Source: Pantoea sp. GD03673 (GTDB lineage: Bacteria; Pseudomonadota; Gammaproteobacteria; Enterobacterales; Enterobacteriaceae). From it: a stretch of DNA of 64,000 nucleotides. Location: NCBI RefSeq assembly GCF_029844725.1, contig NZ_JAOCKJ010000008.1:180526-244525 (forward strand), read 5' to 3'. This document shows positions 44,971-55,967 of the stretch, in pieces. The first letter of the stretch is position 1; the number at the start of each line of letters is the position of its first letter. A model generated the notes under the pieces. It was not told where the DNA came from, did not search any database, and was given only the letters and a program-made list of their open reading frames with translations. The position numbers were made by a program, and so were the translations under genes.

Positions 44971-45216
44971 GATCTTAGATCTGTATATGATCTTTCTGTT
45001 AGATCTCTTATTAGGATCCCGCCGGTCTGTGGATATGTGGCAGAACCAGAACAGAAACAACAGGATGGCAACGATCACTAGCTGTGAGTGATCGGTGATC
45101 CTGATCCGTATAAGCTGGGATCAAAAAGCGCTGTTATCCACAGCTCAAAAATCATACTTCGGTTGTTCTTTGGATAACTACCGGTTATACGCAGTAAAAG
45201 AGGGTAGTTATCCACA
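44971..45216. other. oriC: Chromosomal replication origin oriC
   Basis: The AT-rich unwinding region (44971-45014) contains 13-mer-like repeats starting with GATCT, the last being GATCTCTTATTAG exactly as in E. coli. DnaA boxes follow: R1 TGTGGATAT (45029-45037), R2 TTATCCACA (45134-45142), R3 TTTGGATAA (45169-45177) and R4 TTATCCACA (45208-45216). At least ten GATC sites for Dam/SeqA lie within the core. Its place between mnmG and mioC is canonical. R1 departs from consensus at its last base, whereas R2 is a full match, unlike E. coli. Confidence 0.97.
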
Positions 45217-45292
45217 AAATAAAAGAGATGATAAGGATAAAATCAGCATCTTCTACTGAGGATCGTCACTATTTCGCGATCCCCGACCCCAT

Positions 45293-45733
45293 TCAGATCG
45301 TCTTTTTCCAGCTTTCCAGCCAGGCTTCAGCGGGATCTTCAGGGATTTCATGCTCAAGCACGTCAATCTCCAGACGATCGCCGATCGGGCGGGCACCCTG
45401 AGCAATTAACAGCGCTTCAATCTGGCGGATCGCGCCACAGAAGAGATCATATTCATGATTGCCGAGCCCAATCGCACCAAAGCGAACCTGAGAGAGGTCG
45501 GGCTGACTGTCACGGATGGCTTCAAACAGTGGCAGCAGATTGTCGGGAATATCCCCTGCTCCGTGGGTTGAGCAGACCACCAGCCAGATGCCCTCCTGCG
45601 GCACCTCATCCAGCTCCGGGCCATGCAGCATCTGCGTTGAGAAGCCCGCTTCCTGTAATTTTTCTTCCAGATGTTCAGCCACATACTCTGCGCTACCCAG
45701 AGTACTGCCACTGATTAAGGTAATATCGGCCAT
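45293..45733 (-). CDS. mioC: Flavodoxin-like protein MioC
   Basis: A 146-residue FMN protein reported to support biotin synthase in E. coli. The flavin-binding loop ISGSTLGSAEYVAE and the SSTHGAGD-type loop (here CSTHGAGDIPD) are present. The start MADITLISG at 45733 has a GGGAG site; a 19-codon extension is rejected. Its transcription runs into oriC and can influence initiation. Confidence 0.95.
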   Translation of the reverse strand: MADITLISGSTLGSAEYVAEHLEEKLQEAGFSTQMLHGPELDEVPQEGIWLVVCSTHGAGDIPDNLLPLFEAIRDSQPDLSQVRFGAIGLGNHEYDLFCGAIRQIEALLIAQGARPIGDRLEIDVLEHEIPEDPAEAWLESWKKTI

Positions 45734-45791
45734 CTTGCTCTCCCGGAGATTGAGGCGAGCATTGTACGCTGTGATCAAGCAGTGATCCACC

Positions 45792-45876
45792 TGTGGAAAA
45801 CAGGGTTAATAGATCAGGAGATGCGAACGTAGCCGTTGTCAGCCGCCACATTCGTCAGGGATAAGCTTATGCACAA
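45792..45876. promoter_or_regulatory. DnaA-box-like sites upstream of mioC
   Basis: TGTGGAAAA (45792-45800) and TTATGCACA (45868-45876) each differ by one base from a DnaA box. E. coli mioC is also repressed by DnaA from boxes in its promoter, so the arrangement is probably conserved. Confidence 0.55.
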
Positions 45877-45887
45877 GGCGGGAAGGA

Positions 45888-46349
45888 TCAGGGCTTGATG
45901 GTGCGCATGATCGGGTTTTGCAGCGAGATCAGGGTTTCGGTCGACTGAATTTCATCAATGGTCTGGATCTTGTTGATCAGCACCTGTTGCAGGGCGTCGA
46001 TTGACCGGCACATCACTTTAATAAAGATGCTGTAGTGGCCGGTGGTGTACCAGGCTTCAACCACTTCATCCAGCGCATCCAGTTTGCTCAGCGCCGCCGG
46101 ATAGTCCCGTGCGCTCTTAAGGATAATGCCGATAAAACAGCAGACATCAAACCCCAGCTGGCGCGGATCGATATCCACCCGGGTGCCCAGGATAATGCCC
46201 GCCTGCTTCATCTTTTCCACGCGCACATGGATGGTGCCGGGGCTGACATTAAACTGTTTTGCCAGCTCGGCGTAAGCGGTGCGCGCATTATCCAGCAGGG
46301 CATTCAGAATGCCACGATCCAGGTTATCGAGCTGCAGATGTTCGGCCAT
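45888..46349 (-). CDS. asnC: Lrp-type regulator AsnC
   Basis: A 153-residue Lrp/AsnC family regulator that binds asparagine. The helix-turn-helix (ARTAYAELAKQFNVSPGTIHVRVEKM) is followed by the RAM ligand domain with EAWYTTGHYSIFIKVMC. Sequence is close to E. coli AsnC throughout. The ATG at 46349 fits a GAGG site 6 nt upstream. Its usual divergent partner and target asnA is absent here; ovoA lies next to it on the same strand. Confidence 0.95.
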   Translation of the reverse strand: MAEHLQLDNLDRGILNALLDNARTAYAELAKQFNVSPGTIHVRVEKMKQAGIILGTRVDIDPRQLGFDVCCFIGIILKSARDYPAALSKLDALDEVVEAWYTTGHYSIFIKVMCRSIDALQQVLINKIQTIDEIQSTETLISLQNPIMRTIKP

Positions 46350-46420
46350 GGCCATCCTCGTTATTGGTCTGCTTGAGTAAACAAGGGTGAATGTGCAGCA
46401 AAACAGCGGTTCAGGCAACT

Positions 46421-46448
46421 ACCGGCAGCGACGGGCGTCGCTGCCGGT
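46421..46448 (-). terminator. Hairpin behind ovoA
   Basis: A 12-bp perfect inverted repeat (46421-46432 with 46437-46448, 4-nt loop) directly follows the ovoA stop at 46453. No T run follows, so termination may need Rho or be partial. Confidence 0.55.
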
Positions 46449-46452
46449 TCAC

Positions 46453-48591
46453 TTAGCGTTTGCGCCAGACGGTGACCTGCGCCAGCGTGTGCTGGAACTT
46501 ACGGGCCGTTTCGCGGATCACGAACGGTTTATCCTGCGGTTCATCGACCAGCTCGAAGTCGGCCGCCAGCAGACGTTGCAGCGCCTGCAGTGTCGTCAGC
46601 GCCTCACCGTTTTCACGCACGCCGCCCAGCCAGTTCTCCTTCGGCGTGAAATCCTCCAGCCAGGTGTAAGGCGATGAGAGCAGCAGAATGCCGCCCTGGC
46701 GCAGCATCGGCGTGACATCCCGCAGGAAGCGGGCGGGCTGACGCAGGCGGTCGATCAGGTTGGAGGCGAGCACCAGATCGTAACGGCCTGGCTGTGGCTT
46801 AAGGTTACAGGCGTCGCCCTGAACAAAATGAATCCGCTGCGCCAGTTCGCTCTCCAGGGCGAAATCTTTCAGACGCACCTGGCGATACTCAACCAGATCG
46901 CCCTCCTGTGGCAGGAGATAACGGAAGTCTTCGCCGCTGGCCAGTTGCAGCGCCACATCGATAAAGCGCGCCGAGTAGTCCATCCCGGTGACGCGTTCAA
47001 AGTGGCGTGCCAGTTCAAAACTGGCTCGTCCGGTGGCACAGCCGATATCCAGTGCATCGCCACGCGCCGTGGTGTAATTCAGCGCCAGCTTCACCAGGCT
47101 TTCGGCGTAGTTATCCACGCCGAAATAGCGCGGCCCATACTGGAAATCCAGGTATTGCGACACCATCGCGTCAGATTCATACGGATTCAGCGCCATGGTC
47201 TCCTGATGGCTGGAAACCACGTAGCGGAAACCGGCATGCTGGAAGAAGTGGCGGCGGAAAGCATAGCGTGCCGATTTCAGCGCTTCGTTGCCGGTGGATA
47301 TCCAGCTGCCGCCTTTGATCAGCGAATGTTTGCCATCAAAGGTCGGTGTAGAGAAATCGTCGTAGAGCGGGTGGACTTTAAAACCTTCAAAGCCGTTGGT
47401 TGGCGTGGTGGTCCACTGCCAGACGTTACCGACGATATCGAAGAACGCGCCCTGGGCGAAGAGATCGACCGGTGAAGAGGAAGCCCAGTAGGCCAGGTTA
47501 ATGTTGCCCGGTGCCCGCTCCCAGTCTGGCTGATCGCCCGCAACCTGCTCGCGCAGCTGAGCCCACTCAGCTTCACAGGGAAGCTGAACGCTCATGCCGG
47601 TCTGTTCCGCTTTCCAGCGGCAAAAAGCGGCCGCTTCGAGCTGATTAACCTCGGCAGGCCAGTCCCACGGCATCGCCACTTCTTCACACATCAGGCGAAG
47701 TTTAAGCTGATCGGGCATCGCAGGCGTGCCGACCCAGAACGTGGGCATCTCTGCTTTAGCAAACTGACACCAGCCCCAGCCTTCATCATCCCACCAGCGT
47801 GCATCCTGATAACCGCCTGCCTCAACAAAGCTCAGGAATTCCGCATTGCTGACCAGCATTTTACTCGCCTGGAACGGCTGCAGCGTAACCTGCTGGCGGC
47901 CATACTCGTTATCCCAGCCGTAGGTATCGTCGGTTTTACCCAGCGTGACGGTGCCGCCCGGCATCGGCAGCAGAGTGTTGGCCGGAACAGCTTCGCGCTG
48001 GTGGCGCGCCATCGGACAGACTGGCCATGCGGCCTGTGGCCTGACCCATTCAACCGGTAACTGGCGGATCAGCACGCTGGAGGTTTCCAGATGAATACGT
48101 TCATGCTCTATGCCCATCAGGATCACCCAGGCCGGGCTCTCCCAGTTGATCGGCAGCGTGATCGGTATGGTCTGGATCAGATCGCTGACCAGCGCTTTAA
48201 CACGTCCGCGGTAGTCGCGGATTTCGTCAATGGTGGGCCAGTCATAATGACTGTCGTTGAGGTCATCCCAGCTCATCTCATCCACACCAATCGCCATCAT
48301 CGCTTCAATGCGATCGTCCAGACGCGCGTCGATAAGACGTCCGGCCATCAGCTTATTAATGTAGAAGGTGGCGGTGTGACCAAAATAGAAGATTAACGGA
48401 TGGCGCAGCGGAATGGCTTTGGTAAACCAGGCCTGTGAATCGGCCAGACAGGTGAACAGACTTTCATACTGTTCCCAGGTCTGATGAAAATAGGCCAGCA
48501 ATTCGGCACGTTTTTGTTCTATGTTCTGGCCGGAGAGCAATAACGTCCGCGTCGGTGCAGGCAGATCGTGATGGGGTTGAGCAAGCGTCAC
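46453..48591 (-). CDS. ovoA: 5-histidylcysteine sulfoxide synthase OvoA
   Basis: A 712-residue enzyme for ovothiol A synthesis. It joins cysteine to C5 of histidine with oxygen, and its extra C-terminal domain methylates the imidazole later. Order: an N-terminal DinB-like domain with the iron motif H-x3-H-x-E (EHERIHLE, about residue 173), a formylglycine-enzyme-like domain (PGGTVTLGKTDD to FRYVVSSHQE, about 220-480), and a SAM methyltransferase (ALDIGCATGRASFEL, from about 515). The enzyme of Erwinia tasmaniensis is a characterised relative. Ovothiol then needs the PLP lyase OvoB, which is not visible in this window. Confidence 0.92.
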   Translation of the reverse strand: MTLAQPHHDLPAPTRTLLLSGQNIEQKRAELLAYFHQTWEQYESLFTCLADSQAWFTKAIPLRHPLIFYFGHTATFYINKLMAGRLIDARLDDRIEAMMAIGVDEMSWDDLNDSHYDWPTIDEIRDYRGRVKALVSDLIQTIPITLPINWESPAWVILMGIEHERIHLETSSVLIRQLPVEWVRPQAAWPVCPMARHQREAVPANTLLPMPGGTVTLGKTDDTYGWDNEYGRQQVTLQPFQASKMLVSNAEFLSFVEAGGYQDARWWDDEGWGWCQFAKAEMPTFWVGTPAMPDQLKLRLMCEEVAMPWDWPAEVNQLEAAAFCRWKAEQTGMSVQLPCEAEWAQLREQVAGDQPDWERAPGNINLAYWASSSPVDLFAQGAFFDIVGNVWQWTTTPTNGFEGFKVHPLYDDFSTPTFDGKHSLIKGGSWISTGNEALKSARYAFRRHFFQHAGFRYVVSSHQETMALNPYESDAMVSQYLDFQYGPRYFGVDNYAESLVKLALNYTTARGDALDIGCATGRASFELARHFERVTGMDYSARFIDVALQLASGEDFRYLLPQEGDLVEYRQVRLKDFALESELAQRIHFVQGDACNLKPQPGRYDLVLASNLIDRLRQPARFLRDVTPMLRQGGILLLSSPYTWLEDFTPKENWLGGVRENGEALTTLQALQRLLAADFELVDEPQDKPFVIRETARKFQHTLAQVTVWRKR

Positions 48592-48662
48592 AGGAAGCTC
48601 CAGATTGCTGAGTAAGTGAAACGGTAATTCACTATAGCAAAGAAGCTTTTCTGTCAGATGAC

Positions 48663-50123
48663 TTAACGGCGCCAGTGGCGCAGCAGGCGGCTTTTCATAC
48701 CGGTATCGAAGCGCCAGATATGGTCGAAGATCCGCAGAATACCGGGTTTCCCGTGGGCCGACATGGCGACGGCGTGAAAACGTTGCTGATTATGTCGCTG
48801 GCGCGTTTTAATCGCACCTATCACCTCTTCCGGCAGACGCTGGGCAATAAAATCGGAGACGATCACCGCATCAGCTTCCTGCCACAGAGCGCCTTCCATT
48901 CGGGTGACAACGGAAGAAAGGCAGGCTGCCAGGTCGGTGCCGCCACGAAAACGCTGGCTCAGAAAGCGAATCGCCTGTTCCAGCCCGTCATCACCGGTCA
49001 GCTCATAGCCAATCACCTCATGAGCAAACAGCATGATGTAGCAGCGACGGCGGTCGGCCAGCGCAACCTTCAGCAGTGCCAGGCAAAATGCCTTGGCGCA
49101 GCGCTCATTGAAGCCCCCCATCGAACCAGAGGTATCAACGCAGACGATAAACGGCCCGCGCGGCTGCTCTTCATGCTGCTGGTGGCTGGCCGGACGCATC
49201 GTCACTTTTTCATGCAAGGCATCGCCCTGCAGCTTATAGGTCAGCAGCCGTTTCTCTACCAGCCGCCGGTAAAATTCCAGCTCCAGTTCGCTGATGCTCA
49301 GTGCGGCTAACTCCGGCGGCAGCAGACGCAGCACGTCATCGCTCTGATGAATGCCGCTGACTTCTTCCGGCACGGTCGCAGGCTCCTGCACCAGATGATG
49401 AAACGCTTCCATCGGGGCATCCTGCGAGGGCACCGACTTTGCCTCACGGCTGCGGCCCAGCTGCTGGGCCAGTTTCAGTAATTCCGGTTGCTGTGCCAGA
49501 AAGTCGCCATATTGCAGCATCAGCTGATAGTCGCCAGGCTGCAGTGACGCTTTGCTCATGTCCCACAGCCGGCCAGCGGCGGCTTCGTCATCGTCGCCGA
49601 GAATCGGTGCCAGCTGCCCGCTCAGCGCCATGCGCTGCTGCAGTTCCGCCAGCAGGCGCTCACGCTGCTGCTCCAGCAACGCCTGATTCAGGGTCAGGGT
49701 CTGTAAGGTCAGGCTCAGCCGCCAGCGCTGTAAAAAAAGCTGGTGCTGCGCGCTGCTGAGATGGCTGACATCAGTGTGCTGCAGTAGCCGGTTAGCTTCA
49801 TCAATGAAGGGGGATGGCAGGCTTTCAAGTGCCTGAAGGGTTGTATTCAGCTGATGGCTGAATTCACGATCGCTGAGGAGCTGTATTCGCTGAAACAGCT
49901 GAAACTCTTCGGCCAGCGTGGCCGGAACCGGCGTGGCTTTGAGATCGGCTGTGATCTCTGCCCGCCAGCGTGGCACATCGCGCAGCAGCGCTTTTTTCAG
50001 GCCGGGAAACTTTTCAAAAAACAGCGCCAGCTGTGGGGATGCCAGCAGAGCAATAATCAGCTCTTCAATCAGTTCGGTCTCACCCACTGAAAGCAGTGTG
50101 CTGAGCGTCTCAACTGAGATCAT
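48663..50123 (-). CDS. viaA: VWA-domain protein ViaA
   Basis: A 486-residue partner of RavA. The N-terminal two thirds are helical; the C-terminal von Willebrand factor A domain has the metal site DTSGSMGG (about residue 330). RavA-ViaA acts on respiratory complexes, fumarate reductase and aminoglycoside sensitivity in E. coli. Its ATG overlaps the ravA stop by four bases. Confidence 0.96.
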   Translation of the reverse strand: MISVETLSTLLSVGETELIEELIIALLASPQLALFFEKFPGLKKALLRDVPRWRAEITADLKATPVPATLAEEFQLFQRIQLLSDREFSHQLNTTLQALESLPSPFIDEANRLLQHTDVSHLSSAQHQLFLQRWRLSLTLQTLTLNQALLEQQRERLLAELQQRMALSGQLAPILGDDDEAAAGRLWDMSKASLQPGDYQLMLQYGDFLAQQPELLKLAQQLGRSREAKSVPSQDAPMEAFHHLVQEPATVPEEVSGIHQSDDVLRLLPPELAALSISELELEFYRRLVEKRLLTYKLQGDALHEKVTMRPASHQQHEEQPRGPFIVCVDTSGSMGGFNERCAKAFCLALLKVALADRRRCYIMLFAHEVIGYELTGDDGLEQAIRFLSQRFRGGTDLAACLSSVVTRMEGALWQEADAVIVSDFIAQRLPEEVIGAIKTRQRHNQQRFHAVAMSAHGKPGILRIFDHIWRFDTGMKSRLLRHWRR

Positions 50124-51622
50124 TTACGCGCCTGTTTCAGCTGTTCCGCCACATCCTGAAGACTGGTTTCAATCCGCGCCAGCCAGTCATCGCTGATAAA
50201 CAGGCAGCGCTGATGCTGGCTGAACAGGTGACGCTGCGACCGCAGTTCACTCTCCAGTGCATCCAGCGCGTCGGTGATCTCACCGGGCAGCGGCTCGCTG
50301 TTGCTGACGCCCGGCAGGGTAAGGCGCGACGATTGCAGGCTGACATCACGGATAGCCAGGCAGTGCTGCGCATCCACCTGTAAATCCAGGCTCTGTGCAA
50401 AGCCAATGCCGTTAAGCTTGCCCCTGACTTCGCCCCCTTTCTGCAGCCACTGATTCAGTGCATCACGCGCGATCACCAGATGGGTTACCTGCATGTCATG
50501 CAGCACCAGCGGCTTTTGCAGCATCAGCGTCAACTGCTCGTCGGTGAAACTTTCCGGCAGATCGTAATGCGGCTTGCGGCTGAACATGGCGCTGTGTTTT
50601 TCCAGGGTGATCGCCTGCGCGATACTCTGCTGCTGCTGCAAGGCCATGCGACGCGCTTTTATCTGCTGCAGTTTCAGCAGCATCGGCTGCTGTTGCCAGG
50701 CGTGCTGGGTCATGAGCTGATCGATTTCGCGTTCCAGCAGCTGCATAGACGCGACGTCGTGCCAGAGACAATCTTTCAGAAGGATCAGGTCTATCGGTGT
50801 AATGGCATTTCGCCCGCTGTAAAAGGCGCTGGCCTGCAGCAGATGAATGGCTTTCTTCCAGCGACGATCGGAGATGTAGGGCGCAGCGGGCTGGCTCTCC
50901 AGTTGCTGACGCAGCTGATAAATCAGCTCAAACACGGCATCGGGCAGGCTGACCTGGCTGATACCGCGCTGCCACTGCGCATACTCTTCATCGCTGATGC
51001 GCAGGGATTCCGCGACCGGATTCGTGTGTTCATCCTGCTGGTGGGTCAGCATGCTGCGAAAGTTCTGCTTCTCATGCACGTTATCCAGCCACAGGCGGAT
51101 CAGCATCCGGTCATAAAGCGCTTCAAGGCCGCTATCTGCCTCCGGCAGTTCATTGGAGGCGGTAACCAGCAGCCGCATCGGGATGGTCTCTTCGCTGTCC
51201 CCATTGCGGAAGCGGCGTTCATTGATCGCGGTCAGCAGGGTATTCAGAATCGCCGGGCCGGCTTTCCAGATCTCATCCAGAAAAACAATTTCTGCATCAG
51301 GCAGATACCCTTTGGTGAGACGCTGATAGCGCCCTTCATCTTTCAGTGCCTGAATGGATAGCGGGCCAAACACCTCTTCCGGTGTGGAGAAACGGGTCAT
51401 CAGATATTCAAAGGCGCGGGCGTGCTGAAAGGCATATTTAAGGCGGCGGGCAATCAGGCTCTTGGCAATGCCAGGCGGTCCCAGCAGGAACACGCTTTCA
51501 CCGCTCAGCGCCGCCAGCAGGCAAAGGCGAATGGCATGGTGCCGTTCATATAATCCTTTTTCTAACGCATTGCTAAGGCGAGAAATTCTTTCTGCCAAAA
51601 GATGGGGTTGAGCCATAATCAC
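50120..51622 (-). CDS. ravA: MoxR AAA+ ATPase RavA
   Basis: A 500-residue MoxR-family ATPase, a hexamer that binds the lysine decarboxylase LdcI in E. coli. Walker A GPPGIAKS (about 48-55), Walker [11 protein letters not shown] and the sensor region [14 protein letters not shown] are present, followed by the discontinuous LARA domain. It is transcribed with viaA. Confidence 0.96.
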   Translation of the reverse strand: MIMAQPHLLAERISRLSNALEKGLYERHHAIRLCLLAALSGESVFLLGPPGIAKSLIARRLKYAFQHARAFEYLMTRFSTPEEVFGPLSIQALKDEGRYQRLTKGYLPDAEIVFLDEIWKAGPAILNTLLTAINERRFRNGDSEETIPMRLLVTASNELPEADSGLEALYDRMLIRLWLDNVHEKQNFRSMLTHQQDEHTNPVAESLRISDEEYAQWQRGISQVSLPDAVFELIYQLRQQLESQPAAPYISDRRWKKAIHLLQASAFYSGRNAITPIDLILLKDCLWHDVASMQLLEREIDQLMTQHAWQQQPMLLKLQQIKARRMALQQQQSIAQAITLEKHSAMFSRKPHYDLPESFTDEQLTLMLQKPLVLHDMQVTHLVIARDALNQWLQKGGEVRGKLNGIGFAQSLDLQVDAQHCLAIRDVSLQSSRLTLPGVSNSEPLPGEITDALDALESELRSQRHLFSQHQRCLFISDDWLARIETSLQDVAEQLKQARK

Positions 51623-51906
51623 ATCAATGTCCTTACGATCGTCGGGCCGCCGCGCTTAAGCAAGCGCCTTACTCTATAGATCATCATGCGTGAAAGCGTT
51701 GATAGCTGTCAGCTTTTTTGTTTCAGAAGGTTTGCCTGCTTTAAAGTGGTGCCGGACAACAGGTTATCGGCTGAAATGTCACCGCAACGCTGACTGCGAG
51801 GCGAAGCGGGTATAGGAATTTTCGTTAATACGTGCATACTGTGCGCTTTTTGATGGCCTGAGCGAGGGGTTTTCGCACCTCTTAGACTCCAACAAAAGAT
51901 AACTCT
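51623..51906. promoter_or_regulatory. Divergent ravA / kup promoter region
   Basis: A 284-bp gap between divergent genes must hold promoters for both. I could not pick a convincing -35/-10 pair, and the kup ribosome site is weak. No small gene is apparent. Confidence 0.5.
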
Positions 51907-53775
51907 ATGAGCTCGGATAATAAGCAGTCACTTCGCGGATTAACGCTGGCCGCTATTGGTGTTGTTTACGGGGATATCGGCACCAGTCCGCTGTATACCT
52001 TACGTGAATGTCTCTCCGGACAGTTTGGCTTCGGCGTTGAGCGGGAAGCTGTATTTGGCTTTCTGTCGCTGATTTTCTGGCTACTGGTGCTGGTGGTCTC
52101 ACTGAAGTACATCAGCTACGTGATGCGTGCCGACAACGCCGGGGAAGGCGGAATACTGACGCTGATGTCGCTGGCGGGTCGCCATACGGGTGCGCGCGCC
52201 ACGGCGGTGCTGGTGATCATGGGCCTGATTGGTGGCAGCTTCTTCTATGGCGAGGTGGTGATCACGCCAGCTATTTCGGTGATGTCCGCCATTGAAGGCC
52301 TTGAGATTGCTGCGCCGTCGCTGGATCCCTTTATTGTGCCGATGTCGATTGCGGTGCTGACGCTGCTGTTTGCGATTCAGAAACATGGCACCGGTATGGT
52401 GGGTAAACTCTTCGCGCCGGTAATGCTGATCTGGTTTCTGGTGCTGGCGATCCTTGGGGTTATGGGCATCATGCGAAACCCGGATGTCCTGCATGCGCTG
52501 AATCCCGCCTATGCGGTCCAGTTCTTCCTGCACTATAAGTCTGTGTCGTTCTTCGCCCTTGGCGCAGTGGTGCTGGCGATTACCGGTGTTGAGGCGCTCT
52601 ATGCCGATATGGGTCACTTCGGTAAAGTGCCGATTCGTCTGGCATGGTTTTCGGTCGTGCTGCCGTCGCTGGTGCTGAACTACTTTGGTCAGGGCGCGCT
52701 GTTACTCAGCGATCCTAAAGCCATTAAAAACCCCTTCTTCCTGCTGGCACCGGACTGGGCGCTGATTCCGATGCTGATTCTGGCAACGCTGGCTACCGTT
52801 ATCGCCTCGCAGGCGGTTATCTCGGGTGTCTTCTCGCTGACGCGTCAGGCAGTGCGACTGGGGTATCTGCCGGGGATGCGCATCATCCATACTTCTGAGC
52901 GCGAATCGGGCCAGATTTATATTCCGGTGATCAACTGGGTGCTCTACTTCGCCGTACTGATTGTGATTATCAGCTTTGAACATTCAAGCAATCTGGCGGC
53001 GGCCTACGGTATTGCGGTAACCGGCACCATGGTGCTGACGGCGATGCTCTCCTGTACCGTGGCGGTTAAAAACTGGCACTGGAATAAGCTGGCGGTCGCC
53101 GTTATCCTCGTGCTGATGCTCTGCATTGATGTGCCCCTGTTTAGCGCTAACCTGGTGAAAATCTTCTCGGGTGGCTGGCTGCCGCTCTGCCTCGGTCTGG
53201 TGATGTTTGTCATTATGACGACGTGGAAAAGTGAACGTTTCCGCCTGCTGCGCCGTATGCATGAGCATGGCAACTCCCTGGAGGCGATGATTGCGTCGCT
53301 GGAGAAATCGCCGCCGGTTCGCGTGCCAGGCACGGCGGTTTATATGTCCCGTGCGCTGAATGTGATTCCGTTTGCCATGCTGCACAATCTCAAGCACAAC
53401 AAAGTGTTGCATGAGCGTGTGGTGCTGCTGACGTTGCGGACTGAAGATGCACCTTACGTACACAACGTTCGGCGCGTCACCATTGAGCAGCTGTCACCGA
53501 CGTTCTGGCGGGTGGTTGCCAGCTACGGCTGGCGCGAAACGCCAAACGTCGAGGAGATTTTCCACCGCTGCGGGCTGGAAGGGCTGAACTGCCGCATGAT
53601 GGAGACCTCGTTCTTTATGTCACATGAGTCGCTGATCATCGGCAAACGGCCGTGGTATCTGCGCCTGCGTGGCAAACTCTTCCTGGCGCTGCAGCGCAAT
53701 GCGCTCCGTGCGCCAGACCAGTTTGAGATCCCGCCAAACCGGGTGATTGAGCTGGGCACCCAGGTCGAAATTTGA
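51907..53775 (+). CDS. kup: Low-affinity potassium transporter Kup
   Basis: A 622-residue K+/H+ symporter of the KUP/HAK/KT family with about twelve membrane helices and a hydrophilic C-terminal tail of some 160 residues. The family signature [17 protein letters not shown] is at residues 18-34. Length matches the E. coli protein. It imports K+ and Cs+ best at acidic pH and high osmolarity. It ends against a convergent qseC with a shared hairpin. Confidence 0.97.
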   Translation: MSSDNKQSLRGLTLAAIGVVYGDIGTSPLYTLRECLSGQFGFGVEREAVFGFLSLIFWLLVLVVSLKYISYVMRADNAGEGGILTLMSLAGRHTGARATAVLVIMGLIGGSFFYGEVVITPAISVMSAIEGLEIAAPSLDPFIVPMSIAVLTLLFAIQKHGTGMVGKLFAPVMLIWFLVLAILGVMGIMRNPDVLHALNPAYAVQFFLHYKSVSFFALGAVVLAITGVEALYADMGHFGKVPIRLAWFSVVLPSLVLNYFGQGALLLSDPKAIKNPFFLLAPDWALIPMLILATLATVIASQAVISGVFSLTRQAVRLGYLPGMRIIHTSERESGQIYIPVINWVLYFAVLIVIISFEHSSNLAAAYGIAVTGTMVLTAMLSCTVAVKNWHWNKLAVAVILVLMLCIDVPLFSANLVKIFSGGWLPLCLGLVMFVIMTTWKSERFRLLRRMHEHGNSLEAMIASLEKSPPVRVPGTAVYMSRALNVIPFAMLHNLKHNKVLHERVVLLTLRTEDAPYVHNVRRVTIEQLSPTFWRVVASYGWRETPNVEEIFHRCGLEGLNCRMMETSFFMSHESLIIGKRPWYLRLRGKLFLALQRNALRAPDQFEIPPNRVIELGTQVEI

Positions 53776-53779
53776 TCGA

Positions 53780-53807
53780 CAGCGCCCGCCTTACGGGGCG
53801 GGCGCTG
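53780..53807. terminator. Hairpin at the kup / qseC convergence
   Basis: An 11-bp GC-rich inverted repeat (53780-53790 with 53797-53807) lies 5 bp after the kup stop and covers the last codons of the opposing gene. It has no clear T run, but could slow transcription from both sides. Confidence 0.55.
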
Positions 53808-55146
53808 ACCAGCGCAGCGTGACGCACAGTCCGCCGCCGGTTCGCGGGCTGAACGTAACCTGCATCCCGTGCAGCTGGGCAATATTACGCACGATTGATA
53901 ACCCCAGCCCGCTACCGCTTTTCTCCTGTCCCGGCGGTCGCCAGAAACGCTCACCGAGCCGTTGCAGATCGGCAGCACTCAGACCCTCACCGTTATCCTC
54001 CACCGACAGGCTATCTGCCTGCAGCCGCACATCGACTTCGCTGCCCGCAGGCGTATAGCGAATGGCGTTATCCAGCAGATTCCGCACCAGCAGTGACAGT
54101 AACAGCGGATGCCCCTGAATCAGCGGATCAGCCGTCGCGTGCAGCCGTAGCGTGACACCGGCTTTATCTGCCAGTGGCAGCTGTGCCGCCAGCGTCTCCT
54201 GCACCGTGCGTTTCAGTGCTACGGGTTCGAAGGCGCTGCGTGCATCATCGGCTTCAACCCTGGAGAGCGTCAGCAGCTGATCCACCAGCCGCGTTGCGCG
54301 GACAATGCCGGCGTCCAGTTGCTGCAGCGCATGGGTTCGCATCACTTCATCATCCGCTGTCAGCTGGATCACTTCACTTTGCACCTGCAGCGCGGCCAGC
54401 GGACTGCGTAATTCATGGGCGGCATCGGAGGTAAAGCGTCGTTCACGCTGCATCATCGCGCTGATACGTGTGAACAGGCCATTGAGCGCGATCATCAGCG
54501 GCTGTACCTCTTTCGGCACGCGATCTGCCTGTAGCGGCGTATCGTCATCGGGTGCGCGCTGCGCCAGCTGCTGTGCCAGCGTTTTCAGTGGCCGCAGTTC
54601 AGACCAGACCAGGCCGATGAGCAGCAGCAACATAAAGGGCAGCGCGATAAGCCAGGGCAGCACGCTGGCTTTCATCACATCCCGCGTCATGTCGTCACGG
54701 TATTCTGACTCCTGACCCACCACCACCCGAAACTGCTTATCGGGCGTGGTCAGCCAGACAAATCGCCAGCGATCGTCATCATTGGTGAGCTGCCCGTCAT
54801 GAAATCCCTGATATTCCGCCTCAAACGGCAGATAGCGGCCGTTGTCGCCATCATTCATCACCTGCCTGCCGTCCCGCGTAAAGACCGCAAAGGCCAGCGC
54901 ATCATCATCCTGTTCGCCGCGATGGTGGCGCAGCATCGCTTTGGTTCCGGGCAGCGTGGTGTGGTCCAGCGAGGTGAAATCCAGCGTCAGCAGGCGCTTA
55001 GCCAGCAGCATCTGCTGGGTATCAAAGAGCTCATCAAGGGTTTCACGGGTCTGATGCCAGGCACTCAGGCTGGCACTGGCCCAGCAGATGCCAAGCAGCA
55101 GCACGAAGCCGATGCCCAGCCGCAGAAACAGGCTCATTGATCGCAT
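53791..55146 (-). CDS. qseC: Sensor histidine kinase QseC
   Basis: A 451-residue membrane kinase resembling QseC. It has two membrane helices (about 8-28 and 160-180) flanking a periplasmic sensor domain ([20 protein letters not shown], as in E. coli). A HAMP-like linker, the phospho-acceptor His in [11 protein letters not shown] and an ATPase domain with N, G1 (DNGEGLS) and G2 (GSGLGLSI) boxes follow. E. coli QseC answers AI-3, epinephrine and phosphate levels and phosphorylates QseB. Its start overlaps qseB by 13 bp. Confidence 0.9.
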   Translation of the reverse strand: MRSMSLFLRLGIGFVLLLGICWASASLSAWHQTRETLDELFDTQQMLLAKRLLTLDFTSLDHTTLPGTKAMLRHHRGEQDDDALAFAVFTRDGRQVMNDGDNGRYLPFEAEYQGFHDGQLTNDDDRWRFVWLTTPDKQFRVVVGQESEYRDDMTRDVMKASVLPWLIALPFMLLLLIGLVWSELRPLKTLAQQLAQRAPDDDTPLQADRVPKEVQPLMIALNGLFTRISAMMQRERRFTSDAAHELRSPLAALQVQSEVIQLTADDEVMRTHALQQLDAGIVRATRLVDQLLTLSRVEADDARSAFEPVALKRTVQETLAAQLPLADKAGVTLRLHATADPLIQGHPLLLSLLVRNLLDNAIRYTPAGSEVDVRLQADSLSVEDNGEGLSAADLQRLGERFWRPPGQEKSGSGLGLSIVRNIAQLHGMQVTFSPRTGGGLCVTLRWSAPAP

Positions 55147-55805
55147 TCAGCCGCTCCCAGGGTGTAGCCGACGCCATGCAGCGTGCGGATAAACTGACTG
55201 CCCAGCTTTTTACGCAGATGATGGATATGCACCTCCACCGCATTGCTTGAGACGTCGGCGTCCCAGCTGTAGAGCTTCTCTTCCAGCTGGCTGCGCGTCA
55301 GTACCCGGCCCGGGTTGCGCATAAACAGTTCCAGCAGCGCCAGTTCACGGCTTTTTAGCGCAATGGCTTCGCCATCACGCAGTACGCTATGGCTGCCGGG
55401 GTGCAGCACCACGTTACCGTGACGGAGTTCGGGCTGCAGCTGGCCGTGACGACGACGAATCAGCGCCTGCAAGCGTGCGGCGACTTCGCTTAAGGCAAAG
55501 GGTTTACACAGATAATCATCTGCTCCCAGCTGCAGGCCTTCAACCCGCTGATCCAGCGCATCGCGGGCGGTCAGTATCAGTACGGGCACATCGTTACCCT
55601 GTTGCCGCCACTGCCGCAGAATATCAAGGCCATCGCGTTCGGGCAGAGAAAGGTCCAGAATCACCGCATCCCACGGCGCGGCCTCCAGCGCGTTAAAACC
55701 CGCCTCACCAGAGATAAACCAGTCAACGCTGAAGCCCAGTTTACTCAGGCCCGCTTTGATACCGTCGCCAATTAAGCGATCGTCTTCAATCAGTAAAATA
55801 CGCAT
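55134..55805 (-). CDS. qseB: Response regulator QseB
   Basis: A 223-residue OmpR-family regulator. The receiver has the phosphorylated Asp51 ([12 protein letters not shown]) and Lys of the switch (CKPFAL); the C-terminal winged helix ends in [15 protein letters not shown]. Similarity to E. coli QseB is strong. The ATG at 55805 has a GGGAG site. It is divergent from ygiW, as in E. coli. Confidence 0.92.
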   Translation of the reverse strand: MRILLIEDDRLIGDGIKAGLSKLGFSVDWFISGEAGFNALEAAPWDAVILDLSLPERDGLDILRQWRQQGNDVPVLILTARDALDQRVEGLQLGADDYLCKPFALSEVAARLQALIRRRHGQLQPELRHGNVVLHPGSHSVLRDGEAIALKSRELALLELFMRNPGRVLTRSQLEEKLYSWDADVSSNAVEVHIHHLRKKLGSQFIRTLHGVGYTLGAAECDQ

Positions 55806-55891
55806 CACGTCTCCCTGTTCCGATAGCGTTTTATACGAAGCAACTTCCCCTCTGTACAGCTGATTTCGGCGAAAATGGTCTATTTTTATCG

Positions 55892-55908
55892 CTTAAGAAA
55901 CTGTTAAG
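55892..55908. promoter_or_regulatory. QseB/PmrA-type box between qseB and ygiW
   Basis: CTTAAG and GTTAAG separated by five bases fit the PmrA/QseB pattern YTTAAK-N5-YTTAAK with one mismatch. It lies in the divergent gap about 60 bp from ygiW, so it may serve autoregulation and ygiW control. Confidence 0.6.
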
Positions 55909-55967
55909 AACTCTATGGTCAACTGGACGCATTCAAACCGAAAACACCACTAAAAAAGGGGTACACC

